From: Chromobacterium rhizoryzae
GTDB lineage: Bacteria > Pseudomonadota > Gammaproteobacteria > Burkholderiales > Chromobacteriaceae
Direction of reading: 5' to 3'
Assembly: GCF_020544465.1 (NCBI RefSeq)
Contig: NZ_CP066126.1
Span: forward strand, 2,604,001-2,668,000
DNA: 64,000 nucleotides
Numbering within the stretch: the first letter of the stretch is position 1; each line of letters starts with the position of its first letter. The position numbers and the translations under genes were made by a program. Shown here piece by piece: positions 9,224-18,831 of the stretch. Below the pieces are notes generated by a model that made no database searches, was not told where the DNA came from, and was given only the letters and a program-made list of their open reading frames with translations.

Positions 9224-9736
9224 AGTTCTCTTCCCCTGGCCTTGGCCAATGCGCGAAGCGCCGGCGTTTCTGCGGGCCGGCTGCCTCGCTTGGGCTCCAC
9301 CGCTCTGACGGCGGCACTGGAGCCGGTGACGCCCTTTGCCGGCCATGTCCGCCGACGAAAGGGCTAACTAAAACATTATGAAGTTCAAGTTGCTTCACTG
9401 GTAAGCATTACTTTGTGATGGACCGCATTTGCGGTAGTTCCCGGAAATATGCCGATTTCTTAATTTGAATAGTGAATTAGTCACACGACAAAGGTTTTCA
9501 CCCCCATAAAATGCCATTGTATTTATTTTTGCCATGATAAGTCCGGGTAAAAATAGCCGATGGGCGATTAGAATCACCGCATAAGGGTGCGCGCCGCGCG
9601 CTCGCCGCGGGAAAGACGGGAACTTCTGTCATTCCAAACGAATCCCATGCTTCCATAAAGTGCTTAATATTGTCAGTTTCGCGCGCGAAGCGGGCCGCCG
9701 GTCCGACGCCGCCCACGCCTTGCAAGGAAGACGCCG
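9224..9736. other. Intergenic region without a supported gene
   Basis: About 510 bp between the divergent transposase-domain gene and the membrane protein gene at 9737. It is AT-rich around 9360-9580. Short open frames on the minus strand (9395-9577, 9498-9725) have no recognisable features. It should contain both promoters. No terminal inverted repeats of a Tn3 element were recognised here. Confidence 0.5.
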
Positions 9737-10153
9737 ATGTTCGAGTCCTGGATCCGTTTTTCCGTGCTCCTGTCGATAGGAGTCACCGTGTTGTCGCTGG
9801 CCATCACCGGCTTTCTGCTGTTTCGCTCTTTCGACTGGACCTCGCAATTGCGCGGACTGTCCGGTCCCTGGCAGCGAGAAAGCGTGAAAGACGGCGTCCG
9901 TCTCAACGCCGACGTCTTGTCGATCCGGCAAACCGGCCTGCTGGTGAACCAGGTGCCGATGATGCGATTGGAGTTGAGGGTGTGGCAGGACGGCTTCAGC
10001 CGGGAACTGACGATTGAACAACTGATAGATCTGGGCAATATGCCGCGCGCCGGCGAACGGGTGGAAGTCATGGTGGACCGCCAGGACCCGTCCCGCGCGT
10101 CCTATCTGCGGCTGGCGCCGGCGGGCGACGCGCCGCCTGCTCGCCTGCCTTGA
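9737..10153 (+). CDS. Small membrane-anchored protein of unknown function
   Basis: A 138-residue protein with one N-terminal membrane segment (about residues 8-30, LLSIGVTVLSLAITGFLLF) and a soluble C-terminal part. That part has the pattern TGLLVNQVPMMRLELRV followed by a basic/acidic strand and GERVEVMVDRQDPSRASYL. The arrangement 'G..vn..P...L...V ... G..V.V.vD..DPs' recurs in many bacterial membrane proteins of unknown function with a small beta-barrel-like domain. No enzyme motif is visible. It is a lone gene, followed by a short GC-rich hairpin region without a T-run. I cannot assign a role. Confidence 0.7.
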   Translation: MFESWIRFSVLLSIGVTVLSLAITGFLLFRSFDWTSQLRGLSGPWQRESVKDGVRLNADVLSIRQTGLLVNQVPMMRLELRVWQDGFSRELTIEQLIDLGNMPRAGERVEVMVDRQDPSRASYLRLAPAGDAPPARLP

Positions 10154-10225
10154 AAACCGGCAAAGTCCGCCTCGCGCGGCGGACGAGCGCTCGCGAGGCG
10201 GGGCGCTCCTTCCGCTCGCGCGGCG

Positions 10226-10630
10226 CTAGGCCCGGGTGGGTTTGCGCGGCCGCCGCGCGCGCCGCTGCAACAATTCCTCCAGTTGCGCGCTGATTTCCAG
10301 CGAGGCCTTCGCGCCCAGACCCTGCTGCAGCGCGTCGCGCTGCGGCGGCGCCGCCTGGGCGAACAGCATGGTTTCCCGCAACAGGGCGTTCATCGAATCC
10401 AGCCCGCCCTGCGCATGCGTCTGCAAGCGCGCGTTGATGCGGCGCAGGCTGTCGGACACGTCGATGGAATCCGTGACCGCGCTGTTCAAACGCATCAGCT
10501 GCCCTATCTTCAGATAATCCTGCAGCTTGATGGTGCCGCTTTGGTTCATGGTCAGCACCAGGCCTTCGATAATCCTCTCCAGCGCGGCTTGCCGCGCAAC
10601 CAGCATCTCCAGAATGTCATCCATATCCAC
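10226..10630 (-). CDS. Hypothetical helical protein
   Basis: A 134-residue protein, MDMDDILEMLVARQAALERI at the N-terminus, mostly predicted helix with heptad-like Leu/Ile spacing and a strongly basic tail (QRRARRPRKPTRA). There are no membrane segments or cysteines. I recognise no family. A GAGGAG-like RBS lies just upstream (CTCCTC on the plus strand near 10630). It is transcribed toward the 9737 gene, so the two are convergent. The basic tail could bind nucleic acid or acidic partners, but this is a guess. Confidence 0.6.
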   Translation of the reverse strand: MDMDDILEMLVARQAALERIIEGLVLTMNQSGTIKLQDYLKIGQLMRLNSAVTDSIDVSDSLRRINARLQTHAQGGLDSMNALLRETMLFAQAAPPQRDALQQGLGAKASLEISAQLEELLQRRARRPRKPTRA

Positions 10631-10845
10631 TCCTCAATATCAGGCGCGTCAAAGGCAGACTAACAAGTAAACAGTTTTAAATACATATTAATTTAGACCA
10701 GTTTACGCGGCTGCCTTATCACGCCGGGTTTTTATCGGCTTATGGCATTAAATATTCAATATGGGAAATGGGTTTGGCAAGCGAAATACCGCAGGATCCG
10801 GCTATCGCCGGCGCGGTTGTCGCCAAATTGCGTCGGGAAACGGAT

Positions 10846-10873
10846 AAAAAAAGACGGCGGGCATTGCCCGCCG
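10846..10873 (-). terminator. Rho-independent terminator downstream of purF
   Basis: On the minus strand an 8-bp GC stem (CGGCGGGC / GCCCGCCG, loop of 3) is followed by seven T. It begins 23 bp after the purF stop. Confidence 0.85.
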
Positions 10874-10895
10874 CCGTTTGGAAGCTAAATCATTA

Positions 10896-12431
10896 TTACA
10901 TTAGATTCTGTTCCGCCACGTTCAGGTTCAGATCGATCATATGTTCGCTGCCGCCCTGCTCCGCCCCGGCCTTGCCGTCCAGACGCTCGGCCTCGATCGC
11001 GTCCAGATAGGCCGGCGTGATGTCGCCGGTGATGTATTCGCCGTTGAAGCAGGAGGTTTCGTAGCAGCTCAGCTTGGGGTTGACGCTGCTGACCGCCTCT
11101 TCCAGCGCGGACAGGTCCTGATAGATCACCGCGTCGGCGCCGATCTCGCGCGCGATCTCGGCCTCGTCGCGGCCGGTGGCCAGCAGTTCCGCCCGCGTCG
11201 GCATGTCGATGCCGTAGACGTTGGGGAAGCGCACCGCCGGAGCGGCCGAGGCGAAATACACTTTCTTGGCGCCGGCGTCGCGCGCCATCTGCACGATTTC
11301 CTTGGACGTGGTGCCGCGCACGATGGAATCGTCCACCAGCAGCACATTGCGGCCCTTGAATTCGCAGGCCACCGGGTTGAGCTTCTGGCGCACCGATTTC
11401 TTGCGCACCGCCTGGCCCGGCATGATGAAGGTGCGGCCGATGTAGCGGTTCTTGATGAAGCCCTCGCGGTACGGCAGGCCCAGGTGGTTGGCCAGTTGCA
11501 GCGCGCTGGGGCGACTGGTGTCCGGGATGGGCATCACCACGTCGATGTCCAGCTCCGGCAAGGCGCGGCGGATTTTCTCGGCCAGCTTCTCGCCCATCAC
11601 GATGCGCGCCTGGTAGACCGAAGCGCCGTCTATCACCGAATCCGGGCGCGCGAAGTACACGTATTCGAACAGGCAAGGCGCGTGGCGGGTGTCGCTGGCG
11701 CAGCTGCGGGCGTGGAATTCGCCGTCGAAGCTGACGAAGACGCCTTCGCCCGGCTGCACGTCGCGCAGCAGGCTGAAACCGGAACAGTCCAGCGCCACGG
11801 ATTCCGACGCGAACATGTATTCGGTCTTGCCGCTGTTGACGCAAGTGCCTATCACCAGCGGGCGGATGCCGTTGGGGTCGCGGAAGGCCACCAGGCCGTA
11901 GCCGGCGATCATCGCCACCACCGCGTAAGCGCCGCGCACGCGGCGGTGCACCGCCTCGATGGCGCCGAACACCGCGTCCACGCTCAATTCGTTGGCGCTG
12001 AGGCGCTGGGTCAGCTCATGGGCGAACACGTTCAACAACACCTCGGAATCGGAATTGGTGTTGATGTGGCGCAGATCGTGGCGGAACATGTCCGCCTTGA
12101 GCTCTTCGGTATTGGTCAGGTTGCCGTTGTGCGCCAGCACGATGCCGAACGGCGAGTTGACGTAGAACGGCTGCGCCTCGGCCAGGCAGGAGGCGGAGCC
12201 GGCGGTGGGATAGCGCACATGGGCGATGCCGGCCGCGCCCAATAGGGAACGCATATTGCGCGTGCGGAACACGTCGCGCACCATGCCGCTGCCCTTGTGC
12301 ATGTGAAAGGTCTTGCCATTGGCGGTCACGATGCCGGCGGCGTCCTGACCTCGATGTTGCAGCACCTGCAAACCGTCATACAGCAACTGGTTGACCGGAG
12401 CCTGACCGACCACGCCTAGAATTCCACACAT
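10896..12431 (-). CDS. purF: Amidophosphoribosyltransferase
   Basis: A 511-residue PurF, first committed step of purine synthesis: PRPP + glutamine to phosphoribosylamine. After Met1, Cys2 of MCGILGVVG is the N-terminal nucleophile of the class II glutaminase domain. LQHRGQDAAGI and HNGNLTNTEEL belong to that domain. The PRPP-binding loop VLLVDDSIVRGTTSKEI lies in the C-terminal phosphoribosyltransferase domain. It is separated from the upstream cvpA by a terminator-like hairpin, and this cvpA-purF order is conserved in many proteobacteria. A strong terminator follows. The length is normal. Confidence 0.97.
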   Translation of the reverse strand: MCGILGVVGQAPVNQLLYDGLQVLQHRGQDAAGIVTANGKTFHMHKGSGMVRDVFRTRNMRSLLGAAGIAHVRYPTAGSASCLAEAQPFYVNSPFGIVLAHNGNLTNTEELKADMFRHDLRHINTNSDSEVLLNVFAHELTQRLSANELSVDAVFGAIEAVHRRVRGAYAVVAMIAGYGLVAFRDPNGIRPLVIGTCVNSGKTEYMFASESVALDCSGFSLLRDVQPGEGVFVSFDGEFHARSCASDTRHAPCLFEYVYFARPDSVIDGASVYQARIVMGEKLAEKIRRALPELDIDVVMPIPDTSRPSALQLANHLGLPYREGFIKNRYIGRTFIMPGQAVRKKSVRQKLNPVACEFKGRNVLLVDDSIVRGTTSKEIVQMARDAGAKKVYFASAAPAVRFPNVYGIDMPTRAELLATGRDEAEIAREIGADAVIYQDLSALEEAVSSVNPKLSCYETSCFNGEYITGDITPAYLDAIEAERLDGKAGAEQGGSEHMIDLNLNVAEQNLM

Positions 12432-12466
12432 CTTTTGCTCTCTTCCCTACTACTAAAGAAACGGAC

Positions 12467-12528
12467 AAAAAAACAAGACAAAGAAAAAGGCGGAATCTTG
12501 AAGTGAAGATATCAAGATATTCCGCCTT
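12467..12528 (-). terminator. Terminator/attenuator-like hairpin between cvpA and purF
   Basis: On the minus strand, AAGGCGGAATATCTTGA pairs with TCAAGATTCCGCCTT (one 2-base bulge, about 10-base loop). The hairpin runs directly into a T-rich tract ending in seven T at 12473-12467. Being inside the operon, it may limit or regulate read-through into purF. Confidence 0.7.
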
Positions 12529-12537
12529 GTTCACCAG

Positions 12538-13032
12538 CTACCCGGTGTAGTGGAGGTTATCGGCCAGCATCGCCGGTAACCAGGGCCTTAATGATAAGGC
12601 CACCGATTCAAATGGCGCCGAGAGCACGGCATTCCTCCACATGGGTTGTCGCGGCAGATCGCTCAAGCCGCCCACCAAAACCAGGGCCGTCACCAGCACC
12701 AGCCCGCGAGCCAGGCCGAACACCGCCCCGAACAATCGATTGACCCCGCCCAGCCCCACGCTGTCCAGCATGCCGGTCAGCGTGACCCGCAGCAAGGCCG
12801 TGGCCAGCCAGGCCAGGAAAAACACCGCCACGAAACCGGCCACCAGCCGCAAGCCTTCCGAACTCAATTCGCCGGGCAAAAACGCCGACACCACCGGCGA
12901 AAACTGCTTGGCGCACCAGAAGGCGATCAGCCAGGAGCCCAGCGACAGCACTTCGGCCACCAGGCCGCGCATCATCGCCACCAGGATGGAACCGGCGATG
13001 ATGGCGATGGCAATATAGTCGAAGATGGTCAT
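12538..13032 (-). CDS. cvpA: CvpA family membrane protein
   Basis: A 164-residue inner-membrane protein with four likely membrane segments (IAIAIIAGSILVAMMRGLVA; VAGFVAVFFLAWLATALLRV and others). It has the CvpA family motif LDSVGLGGVNRLFGAVFGLARG. CvpA was first linked to colicin V production and is found next to purF. It is now associated with envelope integrity, and its exact function is unresolved. It lies between the SPOR protein and purF and is spaced only a few bases from the former, so one transcript is likely. Confidence 0.93.
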   Translation of the reverse strand: MTIFDYIAIAIIAGSILVAMMRGLVAEVLSLGSWLIAFWCAKQFSPVVSAFLPGELSSEGLRLVAGFVAVFFLAWLATALLRVTLTGMLDSVGLGGVNRLFGAVFGLARGLVLVTALVLVGGLSDLPRQPMWRNAVLSAPFESVALSLRPWLPAMLADNLHYTG

Positions 13033-13037
13033 GACGG

Positions 13038-13853
13038 CTACTTGGTCACGATAATGCCGTTAACGCCGGCCTTGGCCAGCTTCTGCAAGGTGGCTTGCGC
13101 CTCGGCGCGGCTGTTGAACGGGCCCACCCGCACCCGGGTCACCTCGCCCTTGCTGGTCTGCACCTTGCTGAAATGCGCGGACACGCCTATCGACGACAGC
13201 TTGGACTTCAAGGCGTCGGCCTTGTCCGGGTCCGACAGCGCCGCCAGCTGGATCACCGATTTGCTCTCGCCCTTGGCCGCCGGCTCCTCTTTCTTCGCCG
13301 CCGGCTTGTCCAGCGAATCGAAGCGTCCTTCCAGGATAGCCGCCGGGTCCGGCTTGCGGGCCGGCTTTTCGTCCAGCTTGATTTCGGGCTTTTTATGCTC
13401 GGGCTTGGCCGGTTTCGGCTCCGGCTTGTGTTCGGGTTTGGGCTTGGCCTCCGGCTTGGGCTCCGGTTTGACTTCCGGCTTGGGCTCGGGTTTCGCCGCG
13501 GGGGCCGGCTGCGCGGCCGGCATCGCCGGCGTCATCGTGGACAGATTGGCCGCCAGTTCGGTGGCGCCGGGCTTGGCCGCGGGCGAGACTTCGGCCAGCG
13601 CGGCGGAGGCCGCGGACGGCTGGGCCGGCGGCGGCAAGGCGCCCGCCGGCGCTTCGGCGTGATTGGCGGCCGGCGCGGAAGCGCCCGCGCCCAGCACTTC
13701 TATGGACTCCGGCTTCATCTGCTGCTCGGGCAGGCGTCCCACCACGTTCCACAAAACGACGGTGGCGACGGTAACCAAGACGACAGCGCCCACCAGACGG
13801 CGTCTGGCGCGCTTGCGCAACAGGATCAACTCCTCGTGGGTGGATAAAGCCAT
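13038..13853 (-). CDS. SPOR-domain protein, DedD-like
   Basis: A 271-residue bitopic protein with a membrane segment at about residues 20-38 (LVGAVVLVTVATVVLW). A long low-complexity linker rich in Ala, Pro and Lys-Pro-Glu repeats (about 60-150) follows, and then a C-terminal SPOR domain (about 195-271, SVIQLAALSDPDKADALKSK ... RVRVGPFNSRAEAQ). SPOR domains bind denuded septal peptidoglycan, so a division-septum role is expected, as for DedD in Escherichia coli. The folC-dedD-cvpA-purF order is the one known from enterobacteria. The Lys-Pro linker probably spans the periplasm. Confidence 0.88.
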   Translation of the reverse strand: MALSTHEELILLRKRARRRLVGAVVLVTVATVVLWNVVGRLPEQQMKPESIEVLGAGASAPAANHAEAPAGALPPPAQPSAASAALAEVSPAAKPGATELAANLSTMTPAMPAAQPAPAAKPEPKPEVKPEPKPEAKPKPEHKPEPKPAKPEHKKPEIKLDEKPARKPDPAAILEGRFDSLDKPAAKKEEPAAKGESKSVIQLAALSDPDKADALKSKLSSIGVSAHFSKVQTSKGEVTRVRVGPFNSRAEAQATLQKLAKAGVNGIIVTK

Positions 13854-13860
13854 GCTTTCC

Positions 13861-15129
13861 TCAAGCCGGGTGTTGCCGGGCTTCCATCACCTCGGCAACG
13901 GTGTGGAAGGAACCAAAAACGACAATTCTATCACTCTCCTCCGCCTGCGATAAGGCCGCCGACCAGGCTTGCGCCACGGTGGCGAAGGATTGCACCCTCT
14001 CAACGCCCATTTCCGCCAGCCTGGCGGCGATGCGTTCGCCGCTCTGGCCGCGGGGCATGTCGAGGCCGCCGACGAACCAGGCGTCGAACTCCTCGCGCGC
14101 CAAGGCCGCCACCTGTTCCAGGTCCTTGTCTTCCAGCATGGAGAACACCGCCAGCCGGTTGCGGGCGAACGGCAGCTGTTTCAGGCTGGCCGTCATCGCC
14201 TTGACCGCGTGCGGATTGTGGCCCACGTCCAGCACCACCGCCGGACGGCCCGGCAGCACCTGGAAACGGCCCGGCCACTCCACTTCCAGCAGGCCGCGCT
14301 TGACCGCGCCCAGGTTCACCGGCAGCCGCGGCTTCAAGCACTCCAGCACGGCCAGCGCCGCCGAGGCGTTGACCATCTGATAGCCGCCGCGCAGCGCCGG
14401 CAAGGGCAAGGCGTGGCGATGGGCGTCGCCCATGTGGAAGGACCATTGATTGTCCATGCGCTGATAGCCGAAGTCCGGCCCGTACAGCTTCAGGTCCGCG
14501 CCGATGGCGCGCGCGTGCTCGATCAGCCTGGCCGGCGGATTCGGGTCCGCGCACAAGGCCGGCTTGCCGGCGCGGTAGACGCCGGCTTTCTCAAAGCCGA
14601 TGTCCTCGCGGTTGTCGCCCAGGATGGCCTGGTGGTCTATGTCCACGCTGACCACCACCGACACGTCCGGCTCGAAGATGTTGACCGCGTCCAGGCGTCC
14701 GCCCAGGCCCACCTCCAGCACGATCACGTCCACTTTTTCGGCGACGAAGCTGTGCACCGCCGCCAGGGTGCCGAACTCGAAATACGTCAGCGAGGTGTCG
14801 CCGCGCGCGGCGTCTATCGCCTCGAAGCTGGCGACGATGCGCTCATCGCTGGCGGGCGCCAGATCGATGGCGATGCGCTCGTTGTAACGCAGGATGTGGG
14901 GAGAGGTGTAAGTGCCCACCTTGAAGCCGGCGCAATGCAGCATGGCGGACAGCATCGCGCAGACCGAGCCCTTGCCGTTGGTGCCGGCCACCATCACCAC
15001 CGGGCAGGACGGTTGCAGTTTCATCGCGGCGCGCACCCGCTCCACGCGGGCCAGGCCCATATCGATGGCGGTGGCGTGCAGGCTTTCCTGCCAGCTCAGC
15101 CACTCGGCCAGAGTCTTGTGTCCAGTCAT
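13861..15129 (-). CDS. folC: Bifunctional dihydrofolate/folylpolyglutamate synthase
   Basis: A 422-residue Mur-ligase-like enzyme that adds glutamate to dihydropteroate and folates. The ATP-binding P-loop VMVAGTNGKGSVCAMLSA is at about residues 45-62, TSPHILRYNERIAID follows, and VVLDVGHNPHAVKAM marks the C-terminal domain. The length is standard. The start overlaps the stop of the YgfX-like gene in an ATGA, and the SPOR gene begins 7 bp after the stop, so it is in the middle of the operon. Confidence 0.96.
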   Translation of the reverse strand: MTGHKTLAEWLSWQESLHATAIDMGLARVERVRAAMKLQPSCPVVMVAGTNGKGSVCAMLSAMLHCAGFKVGTYTSPHILRYNERIAIDLAPASDERIVASFEAIDAARGDTSLTYFEFGTLAAVHSFVAEKVDVIVLEVGLGGRLDAVNIFEPDVSVVVSVDIDHQAILGDNREDIGFEKAGVYRAGKPALCADPNPPARLIEHARAIGADLKLYGPDFGYQRMDNQWSFHMGDAHRHALPLPALRGGYQMVNASAALAVLECLKPRLPVNLGAVKRGLLEVEWPGRFQVLPGRPAVVLDVGHNPHAVKAMTASLKQLPFARNRLAVFSMLEDKDLEQVAALAREEFDAWFVGGLDMPRGQSGERIAARLAEMGVERVQSFATVAQAWSAALSQAEESDRIVVFGSFHTVAEVMEARQHPA

Positions 15130-15569
15130 TTCGTCTCAGTGTCGTCCGCGGCTTGAAACCACAGCAAATAAGTCCGCAAGCGGCGGCGGCCGTCCGCCGG
15201 CGCCGAATCCGGCCACACCATCAAGGCGCGCCGGCGGCCGCCGATGCGCACATTCAATATCGTCAGCCAAGGGGTGACGAAGCAATCGTCCAAGGCCTGC
15301 GCCGGCAGCGCGGCTTCGCGCCACACGCTCAGCCGCCCCAGGCCGTCCACTTCCAGCCGCCGGAAACGGCCAGCGTCGCCCCAGCCGTCGGCGCGCAGCG
15401 CCCGCATAAGCAAGAAGACCTCGGCCGGCAACAAGGCCAGCCAGATGGGCGGCAGATGGCGGATCACCGCCCAGGCCAGCAGCGCGGCGGCGGAAACCGT
15501 CAGCGCCAGCCAAAGGCGCGAAGGCCTCAGCTCGAAGCCGAAGGGCTCCAGCCGGGGCCGCCGGTTCAT
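15126..15569 (-). CDS. YgfX (CptA)-like membrane protein
   Basis: A 147-residue protein with two adjacent membrane segments (about residues 20-55, LWLALTVSAAALLAWAVI and LPPIWLALLPAEVFLLMRAL). A soluble tail follows with RRLEVDGLGRLSVWR and ALMVWPDSAPADGRRRLR. This matches the layout of the YgfX/DUF1434 family: two helices, then 'G.l.W' and 'l..DS...e.rR.LR'. In enterobacteria YgfX is paired with the succinate dehydrogenase flavinylation factor SdhE. That partner is not here, and the neighbour is an unrelated acidic protein. It overlaps the folC start. Confidence 0.6.
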   Translation of the reverse strand: MNRRPRLEPFGFELRPSRLWLALTVSAAALLAWAVIRHLPPIWLALLPAEVFLLMRALRADGWGDAGRFRRLEVDGLGRLSVWREAALPAQALDDCFVTPWLTILNVRIGGRRRALMVWPDSAPADGRRRLRTYLLWFQAADDTETK

Positions 15570-15572
15570 GGT

Positions 15573-15926
15573 TTAGAGATCCAGCGCCGGGGTGTTGCTG
15601 ATGTCGGCGTCCACGCTGTCTATCACCGTGGAGTGGATCTCCACGTCGAACCATTCCCAGAAGGCTTTCAAGGACAGATCCTTGGGCCATGTGTCTTCGT
15701 CCTCGTACCAGGACGCCAGTTCCATCTTGAACAATTGTTCGTAGATTTCGTCGATGTAGGCGACGCCCTCTTCCGGCTCGTCGAACTCCGGCAGCAGGAT
15801 CACGGTGCAGTCGGTGCGCAGGCTGTCCAGCGCCAGATCCATGTCGTTGTCCGGGGCCTGGTTCAGCCAGTCCAGGAACGGTTGTTTCGGTTTGATCACG
15901 GCCACCGAGCGGTCAACGAAGTACAT
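15573..15926 (-). CDS. Conserved acidic hypothetical protein
   Basis: A 117-residue acidic protein, MYFVDRSVAVIKPKQPFLDW at the N-terminus, rich in Asp/Glu/Trp (ELASWYEDEDTWPKDLSLKA, FWEWFDVEI). Its small alpha/beta look resembles conserved proteins of unknown function in Neisseriales and other betaproteobacteria. I cannot assign a function. The ATG at 15926 with AAAGG seven bases upstream is preferred to a longer frame from 15968. It is the first gene of the folC-cvpA-purF operon, with only 3 bp to the YgfX-like gene, and diverges from uup. Confidence 0.7.
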   Translation of the reverse strand: MYFVDRSVAVIKPKQPFLDWLNQAPDNDMDLALDSLRTDCTVILLPEFDEPEEGVAYIDEIYEQLFKMELASWYEDEDTWPKDLSLKAFWEWFDVEIHSTVIDSVDADISNTPALDL

Positions 15927-16049
15927 AGCATGCCTTTCATTCAAGTTTGGCCGGCATTGTAACAGCACAAACCGCGCGGCGCTAAGCGTGGAAAGGTGAA
16001 GCCCATGTTACAATCCGCCCAACTTTCCATACAGAAAACAACACGCACC

Positions 16050-17956
<1,907 letters not shown>

Positions 17957-17960
<4 letters not shown>

Positions 17961-18517
17961 GCAAAACCCTGCCGCCTTCGCCCTCTTCGCCGTTGGACCG
18001 CCGCGCGCTGCTGCGCGGCGCCGCGCTGCTGTCGCTGGCCGGCCTGCTGGCCGCCTGCGGCACCACGCCCTCCAAGGTGGCCGGCGGCCGCAAGCCCCGC
18101 CCTTCCGGCGACCTCAGCCTGTCCGGGCTGAAGGCCGACGGCGCCAGCCGGGAAATCCTGATCTATACGCTGGGCCTGCTGGGCCTGGACTACAAGTTCG
18201 GCGGCACCAACCCCGAGGCCGGCCTGGATTGCAGCGGCATGGTCGGCTACATCTACCAGAACGCCGTCGGCGTCACGCTGCCGCGCACCGCGGCCGAGAT
18301 CGCCGGCGTGGCGCGGCCCATCCCGGACAGCCGGATGCGGGTCGGCGACCTGGTGTTCTTCAACACCATGAACCGCCCGTTCTCGCATATGGGCATCTTC
18401 ATCGGCGACGGCAAGTTCGTGCACGCGCCGCGCACCAACAGCTCCATCCGCGTGGCGCGGCTGGACAATAGCTATTTCGCCGCCCGTTACGAGGGCGCGC
18501 GCACGCTGTTCAGCTAA
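17957..18517 (+). CDS. NlpC/P60-family lipoprotein peptidase
   Basis: A 186-residue lipoprotein: signal peptide with lipobox LLAAC (Cys34), then an NlpC/P60 domain (about 65-185). The likely catalytic residues are Cys92 in GLDCSGMVGYIY, His144 in FSHMGIFIGDG and His156 in FVHAPRT. Enzymes of this family cut peptide crosslinks or stems in peptidoglycan and are usually on the outer membrane, as with Spr/MepS. The start overlaps the uup stop in an ATGA. The stop codon TAA is at the same time the TNA target duplication of the repeat element that follows immediately. Confidence 0.9.
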
Positions 18518-18662
18518 GAAGCTGTTTACGATCTGCTGCGCGTCGGTAGAGACATTGTGCGATGAGTGCCGTCCTCGAAATGCTCATGTACCGCTTGTAC
18601 ATTCCGCTTTCTCAGCCACAACGCCTTGTCTCGCTCTTGCTCGCGAGATCGTAAACACCTTC
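18518..18662 (+). repeat. Inverted-repeat element, copy A (145 bp, arm type 1)
   Basis: First of two tandem copies. Ends are GAAGCTGTTTACGATCT and the complement of AGATCGTAAACACCTTC, with TAA on each side inside CTAAG. The core shared with other copies includes GAAATGCTCATGTACC, the imperfect palindrome around TGTAC..GTACA and CATTCCGCTTTCTC. It carries no gene. The size and ends fit a MITE. The left TAA is the stop codon of the lipoprotein gene. Confidence 0.85.
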
Positions 18663-18665
18663 TAA

Positions 18666-18810
18666 GAACCTGTTTACGATCTGCGGCGCGTCGGTAGAGA
18701 GATTGTGCGATGAGTGCCGTCCTCGAAATGCTCATGTACCACGCGTACATTCCGCTTTCTCAGCCGCAACGCCTTGCCTCGCTCTTGCTCGCGAGATCGT
18801 AAACACCTTC
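18666..18810 (+). repeat. Inverted-repeat element, copy B (145 bp, arm type 1)
   Basis: Directly follows copy A, sharing the TAA between them (CTAAG), and is flanked by another TAA at 18811-18813. It has the same length and the same arms with GTTTACGATCT at both ends. It is nearly identical to copy A, which suggests recent tandem duplication or insertion into the copy A target. Confidence 0.85.
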
Positions 18811-18831
18811 TAAGCGCCTCCCAAGCGCTCG

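Noticed and set aside
13375..13500. Lys-Pro-Glu codon repeats in the SPOR gene as a DNA tandem repeat of interest.
   Set aside because: They encode the ordinary low-complexity periplasmic linker of SPOR/DedD proteins. Copies are imperfect and show no sign of phase variation.
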